From the NCBI GenBank assembly GCA_964036045.1, contig OZ038383.1, positions 39,186,294-39,250,293 of the forward strand: a stretch of DNA of 64,000 nucleotides, written 5' to 3'. Each line of letters opens with the position of its first letter. The first letter of the stretch is position 1. A model generated the notes under the pieces. It worked only from the letters and a program-made list of their open reading frames with translations. It ran no database searches and was not told the origin of the DNA. The position numbers and the translations under genes were made by a program. This DNA comes from Eutreptiella sp. 'Long Island Sound 2002' (lineage: Eukaryota; Euglenozoa; Euglenophyceae; Eutreptiales; Eutreptiaceae). Shown here piece by piece: positions 43,168-55,527 of the stretch.

Positions 43168-46100
43168 TGCATACTAACCGGCACCAAAGTCTTGTACTGT
43201 CCCAAATGGCTTGATTTTGTCCGCAACATTACTGGACATTTTGTTTTAACTAGCTGCGAAATGCGACACACGACGGCGTCGGCTGATCATGAATAAAGGT
43301 TGCCACATTGCTAGACGCAAGGGGTGTGGCCCAGAGGGAATGCATGCATCTGGAGAATGTGTGCACCTGGCGTGCGGCAGTTAGCTCCCTTCTCTCTTTG
43401 AGGAAGTGAAATGGAAGATGCGCATTTTACAGCGATGCAACATCTTTGTTAACATTGGATTTTTTTTCCTGAAAAATTGAGCTTGCAACTTTTTTCTCAG
43501 CTGAAACATCCATATTTGTGAGTATCTTTCAATTTGGTGGTCGCTCCCAGGAAGAGCATTGTACCATTGTCCGATTGCACACATTTACCATTTCTGTCAC
43601 ATTTGCCTTGTTTCCACATTTGCCTTCTGTTCACATTTGCCTTCTTGACCATTGCCTCGGTCTTCTGTTCTACGGTGCCGTGTCCTGTGGTGCACAACGA
43701 CGATGAGGTCCTATGGTCCACGACAACAACCAAGCACGACAACGGCGACGACGACCACCAAGCACGAAGGACAACGAACTAACAGACAGACGGCGAACGA
43801 ACGAACAAACGAACGGACGAACACCAACGAAGGAGCCACATCTCGAACAAACAAATGAAGGAACGAACGAACAAACAAACCAACCATCCATCCATCAAAC
43901 GCAATTCCTGCTCATTCCGCTGAGCAAATGCAGTGTTTGGTGGGTCATTGTTGGGTCGGGTTGGCAAATGAAGTGTTGAGCAGCCTAAGGGTCTTTTTGA
44001 CTTGGAGGGACCTGGGTGTGCCCATCGGCTTGATGATCCGTAGGATGACATAGGGGCTCACGTAGCCGCAGGTGACCCTAAGCGAGATGAAGAGGCCACT
44101 ACCTGAGATGATGTTGACACTTTCTTGCGCAAGCCCGCAGCTACAGGGAGCCTAATGCATGGCAAAAGCGGGCTGTTGAGGGACAAGTGAGCAACAGGGG
44201 CCGGGTCCGGAAAAGTCAAGCGAAGATGAACCTTTGAGTCAATGCGCAGCATGAACCAATTGTGAATATCAATTGATGACGAGTTGTGCAATGTTTTTGC
44301 TATGTTTGATTGTTGCTATGGGTCGCAAACCAAAAAGTGGGCCCAAGGAGCCTCAAAAAGAAGGTCTTTGGTGGTTACGGGACAACCAAGGGGCCCGTAG
44401 GGCCCTGGCAAAAAAAAGGTCAAAGGACGGAAGGTCCAAATTTTGAGGTAAAAAAAATGCGAGACGCAAACCTTTTTGGACACATTATTATTAAAAGAGG
44501 CGGACACTAGACGCTAGCACGAAATTGGACCATTATTATGAGCGTCCTTAACCCCAATTCTGCAATATCTGCTTAGCCATATCCCAAAGGTAGGGTGATT
44601 TGCCTAACTCTTAGCGTTTTGGGCCCGTGAGTCACCGTCGCATCAGTTTTTTTTTTATGTGGAGGATTTTTTTGGATACATCTAAAGATCGAGAGCCACG
44701 CTATCAATCATTGTAAAAAAATCGAGATTTGGTTTTAAAAATCGCCAGATATACAGCCGGCAACAGAGAGGTCTCAAACATGAGCCAAATGCGGCATTTG
44801 CCATGCACCAAATGCGGCATTTGCCAAATGGCGTGCATACTCGCCACGTGTAATAATGGTGGCTTGCTTCAAAGCTACATGGCACCAATTTTTGTAAATT
44901 GTGGTTCTCCGGGTAGCTGCAGACATAGGCTAGCCTGGAGAGACTGATCCTGTGCGCTTTTTGTGGTCGGGCTCTTTTGCTGCCTTCGGCGCTACTAGTA
45001 CCTTTTGGTTTTCACTACGGTTTTCTACATCAAGTATCCCGGCATCACACAATTAAATCTGCGGTCCGGGCACGAATGACAAGGTTGACGAAAGTTTTAA
45101 GCACCCCGGGTCGTAAACCAACGTTGCCACAAAAAGGGGGTTGGGGGCACCATGGACACCGTTGGGGTGACAAAAAGGCCTGGTGAGAGCATGAGCATGG
45201 CTTATGACCCCTCAACGCACATACCCTGCTGTGCTCTTTGCCATGAAACTAGTTTTCACCACATTTCTATTTTAACCGAAAAAAACGGTTTTGTACCCGA
45301 AGGTAACAATTGCATAGGTAGATGAAGTCATGACTATGAGAAAAAGTGATGACGGAGTGTCAAGGACGAAATTTTGCTACCGTGGTAAATCGGTTGCTAT
45401 TCCCATTGTTGATGTCCGTCGTCGTGCACGTGAGTCCCAAAAAGTATTTCGTGACCTTCATGTAAAACCCTGGCGCGAAAATGGGTGTCCTCCATTGGCT
45501 TCACAATTTGATGTGCCACCAGTGGTTGCCTGCGTCGTGCATTCTTTTCATGGCCATCATCTAGCACCCGAGGAAGAGGGATACAATGACCACCAGGCCG
45601 TCTCAAGGTCGCCGGCGTTGCAAGGCATCTTGAATGTTCGAAAAGATAGGAATGCGTGCACGCGCACTACTCTACAAAAGGCGGCCAAACAAAAGGGGCA
45701 AGCGACAGATCCAATGGAAGCTAGAAAGGTGCGTGTTCATCGTGCCAAGTCGCAAAAGGCCAAGGCTCCCTGCGTCCAACCACTTGTGCTGACAATGAGG
45801 CAGGCAGCAAGCCATTGCCAGTGCTACCATTCAGGGCCAGAGACAATTGTTATATGTCTTTCGTTCAAGGAGTTCATGCATTGCACACTTGGATTGACGG
45901 AGGCAGGGACGCCAGGCGGGCTGGAGGGAGCTGGGTAGTGAGTGTATGGGTTATGCCATCCGTAGACGTGTACAAAAATTTTCTTAAGCAGTCGCAGGCG
46001 GTCGCCTGCGGTCGTAGGCGGTCGCAGGCGGTGCCCCCCCCCTCTGGGTACATCAAGGCTTGTGGTACATCAGTTAGGGAAGCCTTCGGCGGCTTGGCAA

Positions 46101-46438
46101 TTCATTGAGATGCAGGATTCGGTTCCCCATTTTTCGCCATCTGCACAAACATAGGCAAAAAAGTCCAAACTCTTTGGGAGGGGTAAATTCGCATCAAAAA
46201 AAGCGACTTCTACCAATCATTGGGTGAGTTTTCGCCCACCGTATCTGATGGCGATTAGGAGCATTCACTATGGTGTTATTTGGCCCGAAGCCCATCCGAT
46301 CAATTCGTTTTATAGATTTTTGGTGGAATCAACAAAGAAGTGGTTATTGATCTTATCGTGAAACCATTCACCGACGGGGGCCATTCCTTCCACTTCAAAA
46401 CCCTCTTCAAGTTGTCGTTTTGCCGATGCCCAATCTAG
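43168..46438. other. Gene-free stretch upstream of the dymeclin-like gene
   Basis: No gene is recognised. The longest open frame (202 codons, 45330-45938) has ordinary composition but no known motif. A short cluster of ggtcgcaggc words lies at 45990-46040. The promoter of the gene at 46439 should lie at the end of this stretch; no TATA-like or other clear signal was identified. Confidence 0.4.
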
Positions 46439-46568
46439 ATGGGTGCAAAGCTCTCAGTCGATGGCATCGCGCAACATTCTTTTTTGGAACAAATCGCAGA
46501 TCCCTCGCCGTCGTCGACCTTTGATTCTCCGTTGTTCTGGAGCGAAGGCTTCACCACGTTGTGTGGGA
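46439..46568 (+). CDS. DYM: Dymeclin-like exon 1
   Basis: ATG at 46439 opens MGAKLSVDGIAQHSFLEQIA and reaches PLFWSEGFT. Gly at position 2 fits the N-myristoylated start of dymeclin, and an acidic or Ser-rich stretch before FW is typical. The donor is uncertain: T/GTGGGA after 46568 leaves phase 1, as exon 2 requires; GTACTC at 46577 leaves phase 0. The open frame itself runs to 46654. Confidence 0.6.
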
Positions 46569-49500
46569 TACAATTGGTACTCTATGATTCAGAACATCTA
46601 CATCTTGCGTTAGATCCTATACTACTCAAGATATGTATGTTCATTTGCGCTTGAGGTGGGCATGAGATCGTGATGGTGCATGCCGATACCTTTCACTCAC
46701 TTTGATCTTTTGCCATCGGGCTACATCGCGTTGAGAATCCATTGTCAAGTGTCGTTTGCAAAGCCAAGCGCAGGGCACAACAAAAAGGATGTCGCAATGA
46801 TCACCACCGTCACACACGAGCGTGAAACCAGGGCGCCGAGTGGAGGGATGGGGTTGCCCACAAGAGCCAACCTATCACACTCGTGAACCGTAGCTCAATG
46901 CCGTGCGGTTGTTTGCTCCCCACTACGGCCGCATCCACACGTATAATCGCGGTGTTCCCGAAGTGATGTCTTATACTCCATGTGTCCAAAAACACATGTC
47001 CCACCCACCCGCAGTTCAGTACAACCGCCAAACGAAGCGATACCTACAGTTCTTCAAGAACACCGCCGCACTATTGCAGTCGGCAACAAGTGGCGAAGTA
47101 CCTACGTACTTGACCAATGTGTTGGTTCTTGTGAGGGTGATGGTCAAGCATTTGTTAGAGATGACATCTGGGCATCCTGAAGAGCAGTTGCTCGCTTATG
47201 GTGTGCCCTTTCTTTCGTGCGTATTCAACCCGACCCTTGCATCCTTGAGCACACAATGGAGGTAGAACCGTCTTGAGAAGTTGGTTGTTGATAGGCATAC
47301 CATGGGTATGCCGTTTGAGAACGCTTGTTGTTTTGTGCTTTGCCTAGTGTCGCTTCAAGGAATTTGGCTTTCCACATCGATTTAATTTCGGAGATAGTAC
47401 TATTCCGAGATTTGGTATTTCGTACTCAAATCTACGTATTTGGCCGGCACACGTCGCAACGCCCCCCTCCCCCCGGACCCTTGGCATCGGGTGGCCCTCT
47501 CTTGTTTGGGGGGTCTTAGGACACAAATCAAAATGTTTGTAAAGGTTTTCGGTCGCCGAGGTGCGGTTTTGGGGGCAACGGGGTAGAAATAGCCCAAATC
47601 ATTGCAAAGGACCATTGTTCACAGCTACAACTTGACCCTTCGAGATGGCTCATCTTTAATACGTGAATTTGGACGAACATGTCCCTTTGTTTCCATTGCA
47701 AGTGATGCAAGGGTGGGGTAGGCCCAAGCCCGGACCCCACTTCTCACCACCTCTAACTCCCAAACTGCATTCCAAACTACGTGTGGCACGCTCTCGCTGC
47801 TCAATCGTGATGTCTTCCCTTTGGTGTCGTGCATCAAAGCAGTTGTCTTCTTGTGCAGGTCAAGGTAAAGCGGTGCTAGATAGCCTGCTTGACGCACTAG
47901 TGACGTTTACCGTGAAAGTCACTTTGTGGTTTGTTGTGCTTTTGCTGCCCAACGTTGTTGCTTCGCCAAAGAGCCGGGTGTCGGAGCAACTCTCTCAATC
48001 AAACTCATCATTCATGGTGCCGTCTTGCGGTAGTCATTGTCATGCCATGGTTATGTCACTGTCACTGGGTCGTCGGAAAGGGTTAGGCACGGTTGCTGTC
48101 CCACGCTTGTCTCCCCCCTTGGCGAAGCCATTTTGGCGTCGGAACCCTCACATTGTTGCAAGGTGGAGTGGAACCGGCGCTTGAACGCGCGTCGGAGGTG
48201 CCTTAGAATATGGTTTGTGGTGCGGCAGGCATGGGGGGGGGGGGGGGTTTATGGGGTGGGTGATCCGGATCATTTTTGATCCAAACACTAGGCAGTGGGG
48301 AGGGGGGGGGGGGGGGTTCAAGGGTGGTGATCCGTGGATCACTTTTGGATCATTCTTGGACCATTTTGGACCATTTTGCTTGTTGCACTTTCAACTCTGT
48401 GCCAATGGTCTTGTGGACTTGTGGATCATTTTTTGGAAGTTAAACTGTTGGAACAAGTGAATTTCCATTTTGGGTTCTTTTTTTTTTGACACATTGTTGG
48501 CCCAATATGTTGCTGTGTGATACTTACATTTGGAAGTTACTTTTTTGGATCATTTTTTGCAACACAAATTGGTCGATCAATATGTTGTTTTGTGCGTGCT
48601 CTAGGTGATACTTACATTTGGAAGTTACATTTTTGGATCATTTTTTGCAACACGGATTGGTGGATCAATATGTTGTTTTGTGCGTGCTCTAGGTGTCACT
48701 TATGCCGTGTCTTCACCAGCCCCTAGGACTGTCCACGTGTCCGAATTAGTGGTCCGGAAAATTGCGGGTCATTTTGCTAGGCAGGGGGGAGGGGGGGGTT
48801 TATGGGGTGGGTGATCCGTGATCCGCGGATCATTTGGTGGGGGGGAGGGGGGGGGGTTTGGACCCCCGAGGATCAGTGATCCGCGGACCGCCTACCACAC
48901 GTGGTTCCTCAATTTGGAGGGGCAAGGCGACGGCTACGAACTCTGGGTGTGGGCTGCACCGCGGCCTGCTTTCGTCGAATGCCGCGAACCGACAGCCGGC
49001 ATAACAGCGTCTCAAGAACACCCACCGCCAGTGACCAGTGAACGCACGCCGCTGCTGTGGGCGGGCGGCCAACCCAGTGCTAACGGGATGGTAGGCGCAC
49101 TCGTGTGGCGCATTTCAATCAATGGGCCGCGGCCAAAGAACAAGCCCCATTTCCTCAGTCACGGTTGTGTCTGCTTAGGGTTGTAGTGACAATGCCATCA
49201 ATCTTGCCGGCGTGGTGAGTTGAAAAACAATGAGACCTGGCCCCTGCTGAACTTCTTGCCCAGAGTTCGTGTGTGTCTTTCACATAGACCACGGCTCACG
49301 AGTTGGCAACCCACAGCGCTCCGACCGGCCTCGCGTGCTAGACCGCGACCTCACGGATCAGTGGTTTCCGCAAGGTCATCCCCATTTCCGTGCCCTCGAG
49401 GGGGGTCGCGAGTGCTTCGTCGGGCCCTCGCCCTCCTGCAGGACACCACCGCTTTCGTTGGGGGCTGTCTCTCTAGCACCTCCTGCGGGAGGTCGGGGTG

Positions 49501-52500
49501 TTGCCGCCACCGTGTGTGTGGTAAGGGCCCTCAACAAAATTCTTCAATCCCAATTTGTCAGTCAGTTGCAGTAGCTAGCAGTTCTCTCTCACAAGATCTC
49601 GACCCAAACCCGTCTCTCCACCCTCTTCTTTGCAGTGCCTCAACCTTCGTGGCCCATGCAGAAGTGCAAACACTCTTGGTGGTGATGTGCAGCACGCAGT
49701 TATACAGTGAGGCCACGGCCCCTGCCGTTGGAGGGATTATGGGCTCTTTCGAGGGCTCCAAGGTTGTGGGGACTGCCGACAGGGAGTTGAAATCCAGTCA
49801 CGTATTTGTTGATGGTGTGGTGCCTTTTGCTTCTCTCCCAACCTCGGAGTTGGAGACCCAAACTGCGACCTGACAGGGTGTCGCACTACCCCTCCGCTGA
49901 TTAAAGGGCTGATGATCTCGGGGGTCTGAATGGTTCCATGGAGTCTGGGTACCCGTGCGCCACAGCGGAATCGGATGGTGAGTTTGCATCCCACGGCACG
50001 CCACCCGGAGTTGTCGGCCTCGTGCTGTGGCTCTCCGGCGCGCTTTTTGAGCGGTTGTGGTTCTTCGTCGCTCGTCACAACACAGACCTCAATTTTAGAA
50101 CACAACTTCACAGGCACATGGCGCACCACCCCGAGCCCGGGCAAGGCCAGGGTTAGGAGAAAATGCAATCAGCGCAAGACGCAAGACGGTACCTGGTACG
50201 ACATGAACACTTACCAACTACGAATAGACGCGCAGGGTGATTTAGGGAAAGTCATGACAGTGCCACACAAGGCCCACCAAGACGGGCTACATACCGTAGA
50301 GGGTATGGAGGATGCGAGCCACTACATTGTCCACACGGAGGCAGGCGCCCTTCGAGCCCTTTTTATGTATCCCCCATTTTGGGGTCTTGAGTATTGGCAC
50401 CCGTATGCAGCCCTCCCCAAACCCTACCACTTGCACAATACCTCCGTGCGGTCTGGAGGCCACTACGTGACACATTAATGAAGATGATTGGCAATCTTCA
50501 CGCACTCAATCGCTGCTCGCCGTTGAGTCGTTTCGGGTGCTCGCAGATTTGCTTCCTCGGGAAATGAGGCATTGCGGTGTACCGTGGCATGGGATTTATG
50601 CGAGGTTTTTGCCCCACTTTTCTGTCTGCCGTTGCCCCATTCCGCAGCAGCTCGTGTCTCATTGCCAGCCTCGCATGTCTCTGCCCAGCGTTGTTGAGAT
50701 TACCGGAGCAGACGCTGCAGTTGTTCGTTTTGGTTTTGTTCCATCACTACACAATGTATTGCATGTCCCGAAGCCATATCGTGAACTCGGGCTATCTGAC
50801 CTCCACGTTTTCGCTGATCTTCAGCTCGATCGGGAAACAAGCAGGTCTGAGCATCAAGGACGGGGTTGGCATCTGTGAGCACAGCGCTGGTACGAGTGAA
50901 GCTAGCCGTGACAAGTGCAACTGCGTCGGTGGTAGTAGTGAGGCAGTCCCCTGTAAGGACCGTGGGAGGGCTAATTTGCAGGCAACATCAGCCCGCAGAT
51001 GGGTAGGCACAATTCTGTGGCCGCTTGTTGGTGCATTGCTTGGGGCAATTCTCTATCAGGTGGACCAGAGGCAATAGAATCACCTCACAGAGGTTTTGAG
51101 ATTCAAGCCACACAAAACACCACACAACCTGCCTTTTGGGGGACCTTGCCTATACCCCAAGGATCAAAGTTGTGAGTTCACACTGTGTGAAATCCTCATT
51201 TTGTCCAATAAAAGTATCCCCCAATGAGCTTTTGGTCGGGACCCCCCCCCAACACACACCTGAGACCCAATTTTTACCGGGGTAAGGGTGGGTGGCTGGG
51301 GGTCCAAAAATGTCAAAAAAATGACCCCCCCTTTTATTAGGTTGAAAACCAGGAATCTTTTGTTTTTTTTTCTCCATTTTGAGCCAAAAAGTGTTTTTGG
51401 CTTGGGCCCATGGCACCCAATATCTGGCCCAATTAGTGCTATGTGATTTATATGTGCCCCCATTGTCACCATGTTATCACCCAACCATGGCACAAGGCCA
51501 CCTAGCAGTTGTCGGAGGTCACCCAAAAAACAGGATGTTTTTGAGCCAACTCTTGCCATCCTCTGCAGGGGTTACCACAGGGTCACCAGGACGACCAAAA
51601 AATCGCCGAAACAACAAAAATGGCTGAAAACGAGAGGGCACTGTTTGCGAATGCCAGGAGGCCACGTATAATTTTTTGCCTTCACTTCCAACTCCTCCTT
51701 GTAGCCCTGAGGCTTATGAGGCACTTCTATCTGGTTCTTGTGGGCTCTCAGCCAAAAGAGTTAGTTGATGCTGGATTCTTCCACAGCCGCATTCAACCTA
51801 GACAAGCAGCGCACTGTTTGTCCGTCTTTAGTGTGGGGGCTGGTGTGTAATGAGTACAACACAAAGCGAAACGCAGTACAGATGAGCCAACCCGCTGCAT
51901 TTCGCATCTCGGGATGGAGCACATCAAACACAACTCCACACTCACACAGTTGCATACCCGGCTCGATTCTCACCCGAATCATGAAACAAGCACACAGCAT
52001 TTTGGGCACCCCACATCCGTTGGGCACCGCTGAGCGTTTCAAAACGCACAGTGCACACAATGGGATCGACGTGTGTGGGAGCAGATTCAATGCTGTGGAG
52101 TAGTGTGAAAGGATGGTACAGATATGGCTTGTCAACATGTACGTCATGTCAACATTTCAACGTGCACGCACGTACCAGTGGTATCAAGTTGTAAGTGGGA
52201 TCTGAAGTGGGGCACAGGGGCACGAGGAGTCATCACAGGCAATGAGAGGTGTAGGTGCAGAGGTGGGCTCCAACAAACTCGAATCGTGGCTGCCAGAGTT
52301 TCGACAGTTTGCTGTGCGCAGAATTTTGTGGCTCATCCCTGGAATCTTCAGGGCGCGGGGATCGAAATACCCACTACAAGCAGACAGGCCACGAGTGGGG
52401 CGGATGCTGCAGCTTGGTCGTAACTTTCGGCACTGGCTTTCCCATTTTTCCACGTCAAGACTGGCTGTCTTGCAAATCCACCCGGTTTATTGCATCTCAC

Positions 52501-55158
52501 CACCACCACCACCACCATGTGTTTGCTCCCTGCTGGTGGGGTTCACGGTGTGTGTGCACGTAAGCAGCCTGGTAGGATGTTCTTCCTCGCGGACAGCAAA
52601 ACGAAAAGGGATTCTCGTGGAAGTCCAACTAAAACAACATCGTGGCCACCCCCATCCTGCTGCAAGTACACCAACACGCACCGTTGCTCCAATCATCGGT
52701 GGACCAACACACTCCCTTCCCTTTGTGGGTCCGCCCACCCCTGCGCAGACCCGTTTGCGCATGAACAGTTTCTCGACACCGTGCATCCTCTACGCACACT
52801 GTGTGTGGTTTCGTCTGCCATTTAAACATGCTGTCAACGCAAACTGCCCTTATTCAGCCGGGGGGGGGGGGGGGTGGCGAAGTGCTCCTTCTAGAAAAGG
52901 GGTCGTAGCCCCGTTCACCCGTTCACACAAGCGTTTACACAAGTGCAATCTGTAGACATTGTGCGTGCATCTTCACACTTGCCGTGCAGCGTGCGCATAG
53001 TGTGATGCACAGTCCCTGCAGACTATGCACGAGCATGTGTACAGTCTTATACAGACACAGGATCTATAACCAGGACCATTTGCTATGAAGTGGGCATAGG
53101 GTCCACAGACTGTACACGCATAAACGGATGTATGCGACAAACAAACCCACACATGCCCTTGCTGAAAAGGTGCTGAATACTGGGACTTCGCGTCTGCAAC
53201 ATGTGCACAGTGTTCGCCGTGCCATACAACAAAAAAAAACGTGCACATGCTGTAGATGCTTACCAAAAATGGTGCGGGGGAACGTGCACCTTGCACGCCA
53301 GGTATGCACCAGACACGAGCACACGAGTATTGGTAGTGTATACAAACTTTTCACAGTGTCTGCGGACTCTACACAGTACGACAGTACGACAGTACGACGG
53401 TACTCAGATTTCTTGAGAGCGGCTGCACATGACGGAGACGCAGCGTGCCAATGCAGGATGGGGAATGCCCCTTCCAGAAACGGGATGCGTGGGTCCCCCC
53501 GTTCACACACCCTTTACACATGTACAGTCTGTTTACATTGTGCGTACCACAGAAACCGCTGCCGCGGTGTCCCATTGGCTGCCGAGTCCCTGTCCTCAGC
53601 CGTGCACTCTCACCAAACATGCCCCCTCACCCCTGTGCGAGTCCCATTGCCGCTGCTTCCGCACACCTCAGTGAATCTTGCTTTGCTGCCCATCTACGCC
53701 ATCCGCGCGGTCTTCGGGACCACGGCGCCGGTGCGACGTAACACGGACCAAGCCGCGCAGGCGGAGAAGCAGCCCCCACCGGCAGGTGAACTCGTGGGTC
53801 GAAGGTGTGGCGTGCGTGCCCTCCGCGCCGCAGCAGGTACGCCAGCACATGCCAGGCGTGTGACCACTCACAGAGTCAGAAACATTTTGTGTATTGTTGG
53901 CCCTTCGCCCCCGGACGATTCGTGCCACGTATTCCCGATTTACTTAGAAATGCCTTGAAGGCAACAGCATTTGGACCTTCGTGCTTGGCACTCGGACCAG
54001 GTGCACTCGGCTTTGAGCAGGGATGGTGCTGCTGCTGCTGCGGGTGCGGTCTGTTAAGTGAGTGCAACCATCGTACCATCATTTGATTGCTGTTTCATTG
54101 CAATTTGGGCTTTGCTTCCCAAAATGCTTGCGAAGGTGAGAGCGGGCTCTTTCGCTAGAGCTAGTCATTGAAATCCTGTAGACATCCTTTGCTTTGGATG
54201 TTTGTGCGACTGCTGAACCGCAACCCGTACAACCCTCAGAGGTCTGTCCCATTTTCTCACTCCGCGTGATCCGGTTTTCACTCGTGCGTGCGCACATACG
54301 CACACATGCGCACACAACCACTTGTAACCCTCCTTTACTTGACTCCTCCTCCGCCTCAAACAGTCAGCCTACTAGCGGCTTGAGACGCTGAAGCCGCCGT
54401 GAATGTGATTGCTGGCATTGGGCCCTAATATATGACCACCCCAGAGCACCACCCCTGCGGCCCAGAGCGACGTTCGTATCTGACCCCATTACAGTCTTCA
54501 GATTCCACTGAGGGGCATAGGACCTGTGAAAACATGGTGCCCAGAGGCAACTGGAGGCACCTGGGGGCAGGGCATTGGTCAGTGATGCCTCATTTAGGAA
54601 TGTCGTTGTGTACCCGCGCATGTGCCTGGTCAATGGTGACGCGACCGCATGGCAACAATGCGCTACAGCCCCCGACGCTCGACCCGTTGCTCGGAAACGA
54701 CGGTGACGAAGCAACTGCCGGGGGGTCACAAAGGCCGAGCAAGTGTGCCAGTTGGCGCTTCCGGTAAGTGTGCCAGCACTAATTTACGTGGGGCATGATT
54801 CATTTCATTTTCCTTCATCAAATGGCCCCTTCGCTAACAGATATCACGTCATCTCGTATTTGCTTTTTGTCTCATGAACACGGGCCATCCACGAACCCTG
54901 CTGATGGCAACATCACAGCAAGACAATTGCAGGCAACTCGCCACCGTGCATCCAGTGTCCGCTCATTACTGCCTGACTGCTGCTGTGCACAGGTCAGCTC
55001 TGCTGCTGCTGATTTTGGCATTTTACCGCAAGAACACTCCAACCCCGAACGCAGTGCTGGCATTGTTGGCGCGATTCCAAAACTCTTGTATGTGTGTTTG
55101 TGTGCGTTATGTATCTGATGTGTATGTTGAGTGGGTCAGTGAGTGAGTGAGTGAGTGT

Positions 55159-55199
<41 letters not shown>

Positions 55200-55441
55200 T
55201 GTGTGTCTGCCGTGGCTTTGTCCTGCAGGCCTCGGCCTTCACGGAGCTGGGAGTGGTGCTGAGCGCGTGCAGATGCTGTCCTACATCTCCATGCATCCTG
55301 CACCATGCATACTACAGAAAGGCGCCTAGCGCAGCCAGACAATGACTATGCTTTTGTTCTGACTGCGCCTGACGAGAAACTGTGCAAACAGGCCTTCTTG
55401 ATCGCTGCCCGCGCCTTGACTGTCGCCCGTTTGTTACGTAT

Positions 55442-55527
<86 letters not shown>

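Noticed and set aside
45330-45938. 202-codon open frame as a host gene
   Set aside because: No motif, no splice context and no similarity recognised. Frames of this size occur by chance in GC-rich DNA.
52242-52955. 237-codon frame in intron 4, possible missing dymeclin exon near 52290-52400
   Set aside because: The peptide RRILWLIPGIF is only vaguely like the expected KLL..F region, and phases could not be made to fit with confidence.
53128-53958. 276-codon frame as a separate gene
   Set aside because: It overlaps the possible dymeclin exon 5 in another frame and contains duplicated non-coding repeat sequence.
54018-54056. Possible micro-exon between dymeclin exons 5 and 6
   Set aside because: The borders (gagcag and gtgagtgc) and phases fit, but the leucine-rich peptide from a CTG run has no counterpart in dymeclins.
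55318-55440. Exon-like peptide DNDYAFVLTAPDEKLC with splice-like borders
   Set aside because: Joining it to exon 6 creates a stop codon, while exon 6 to exon 7 is in phase without it.
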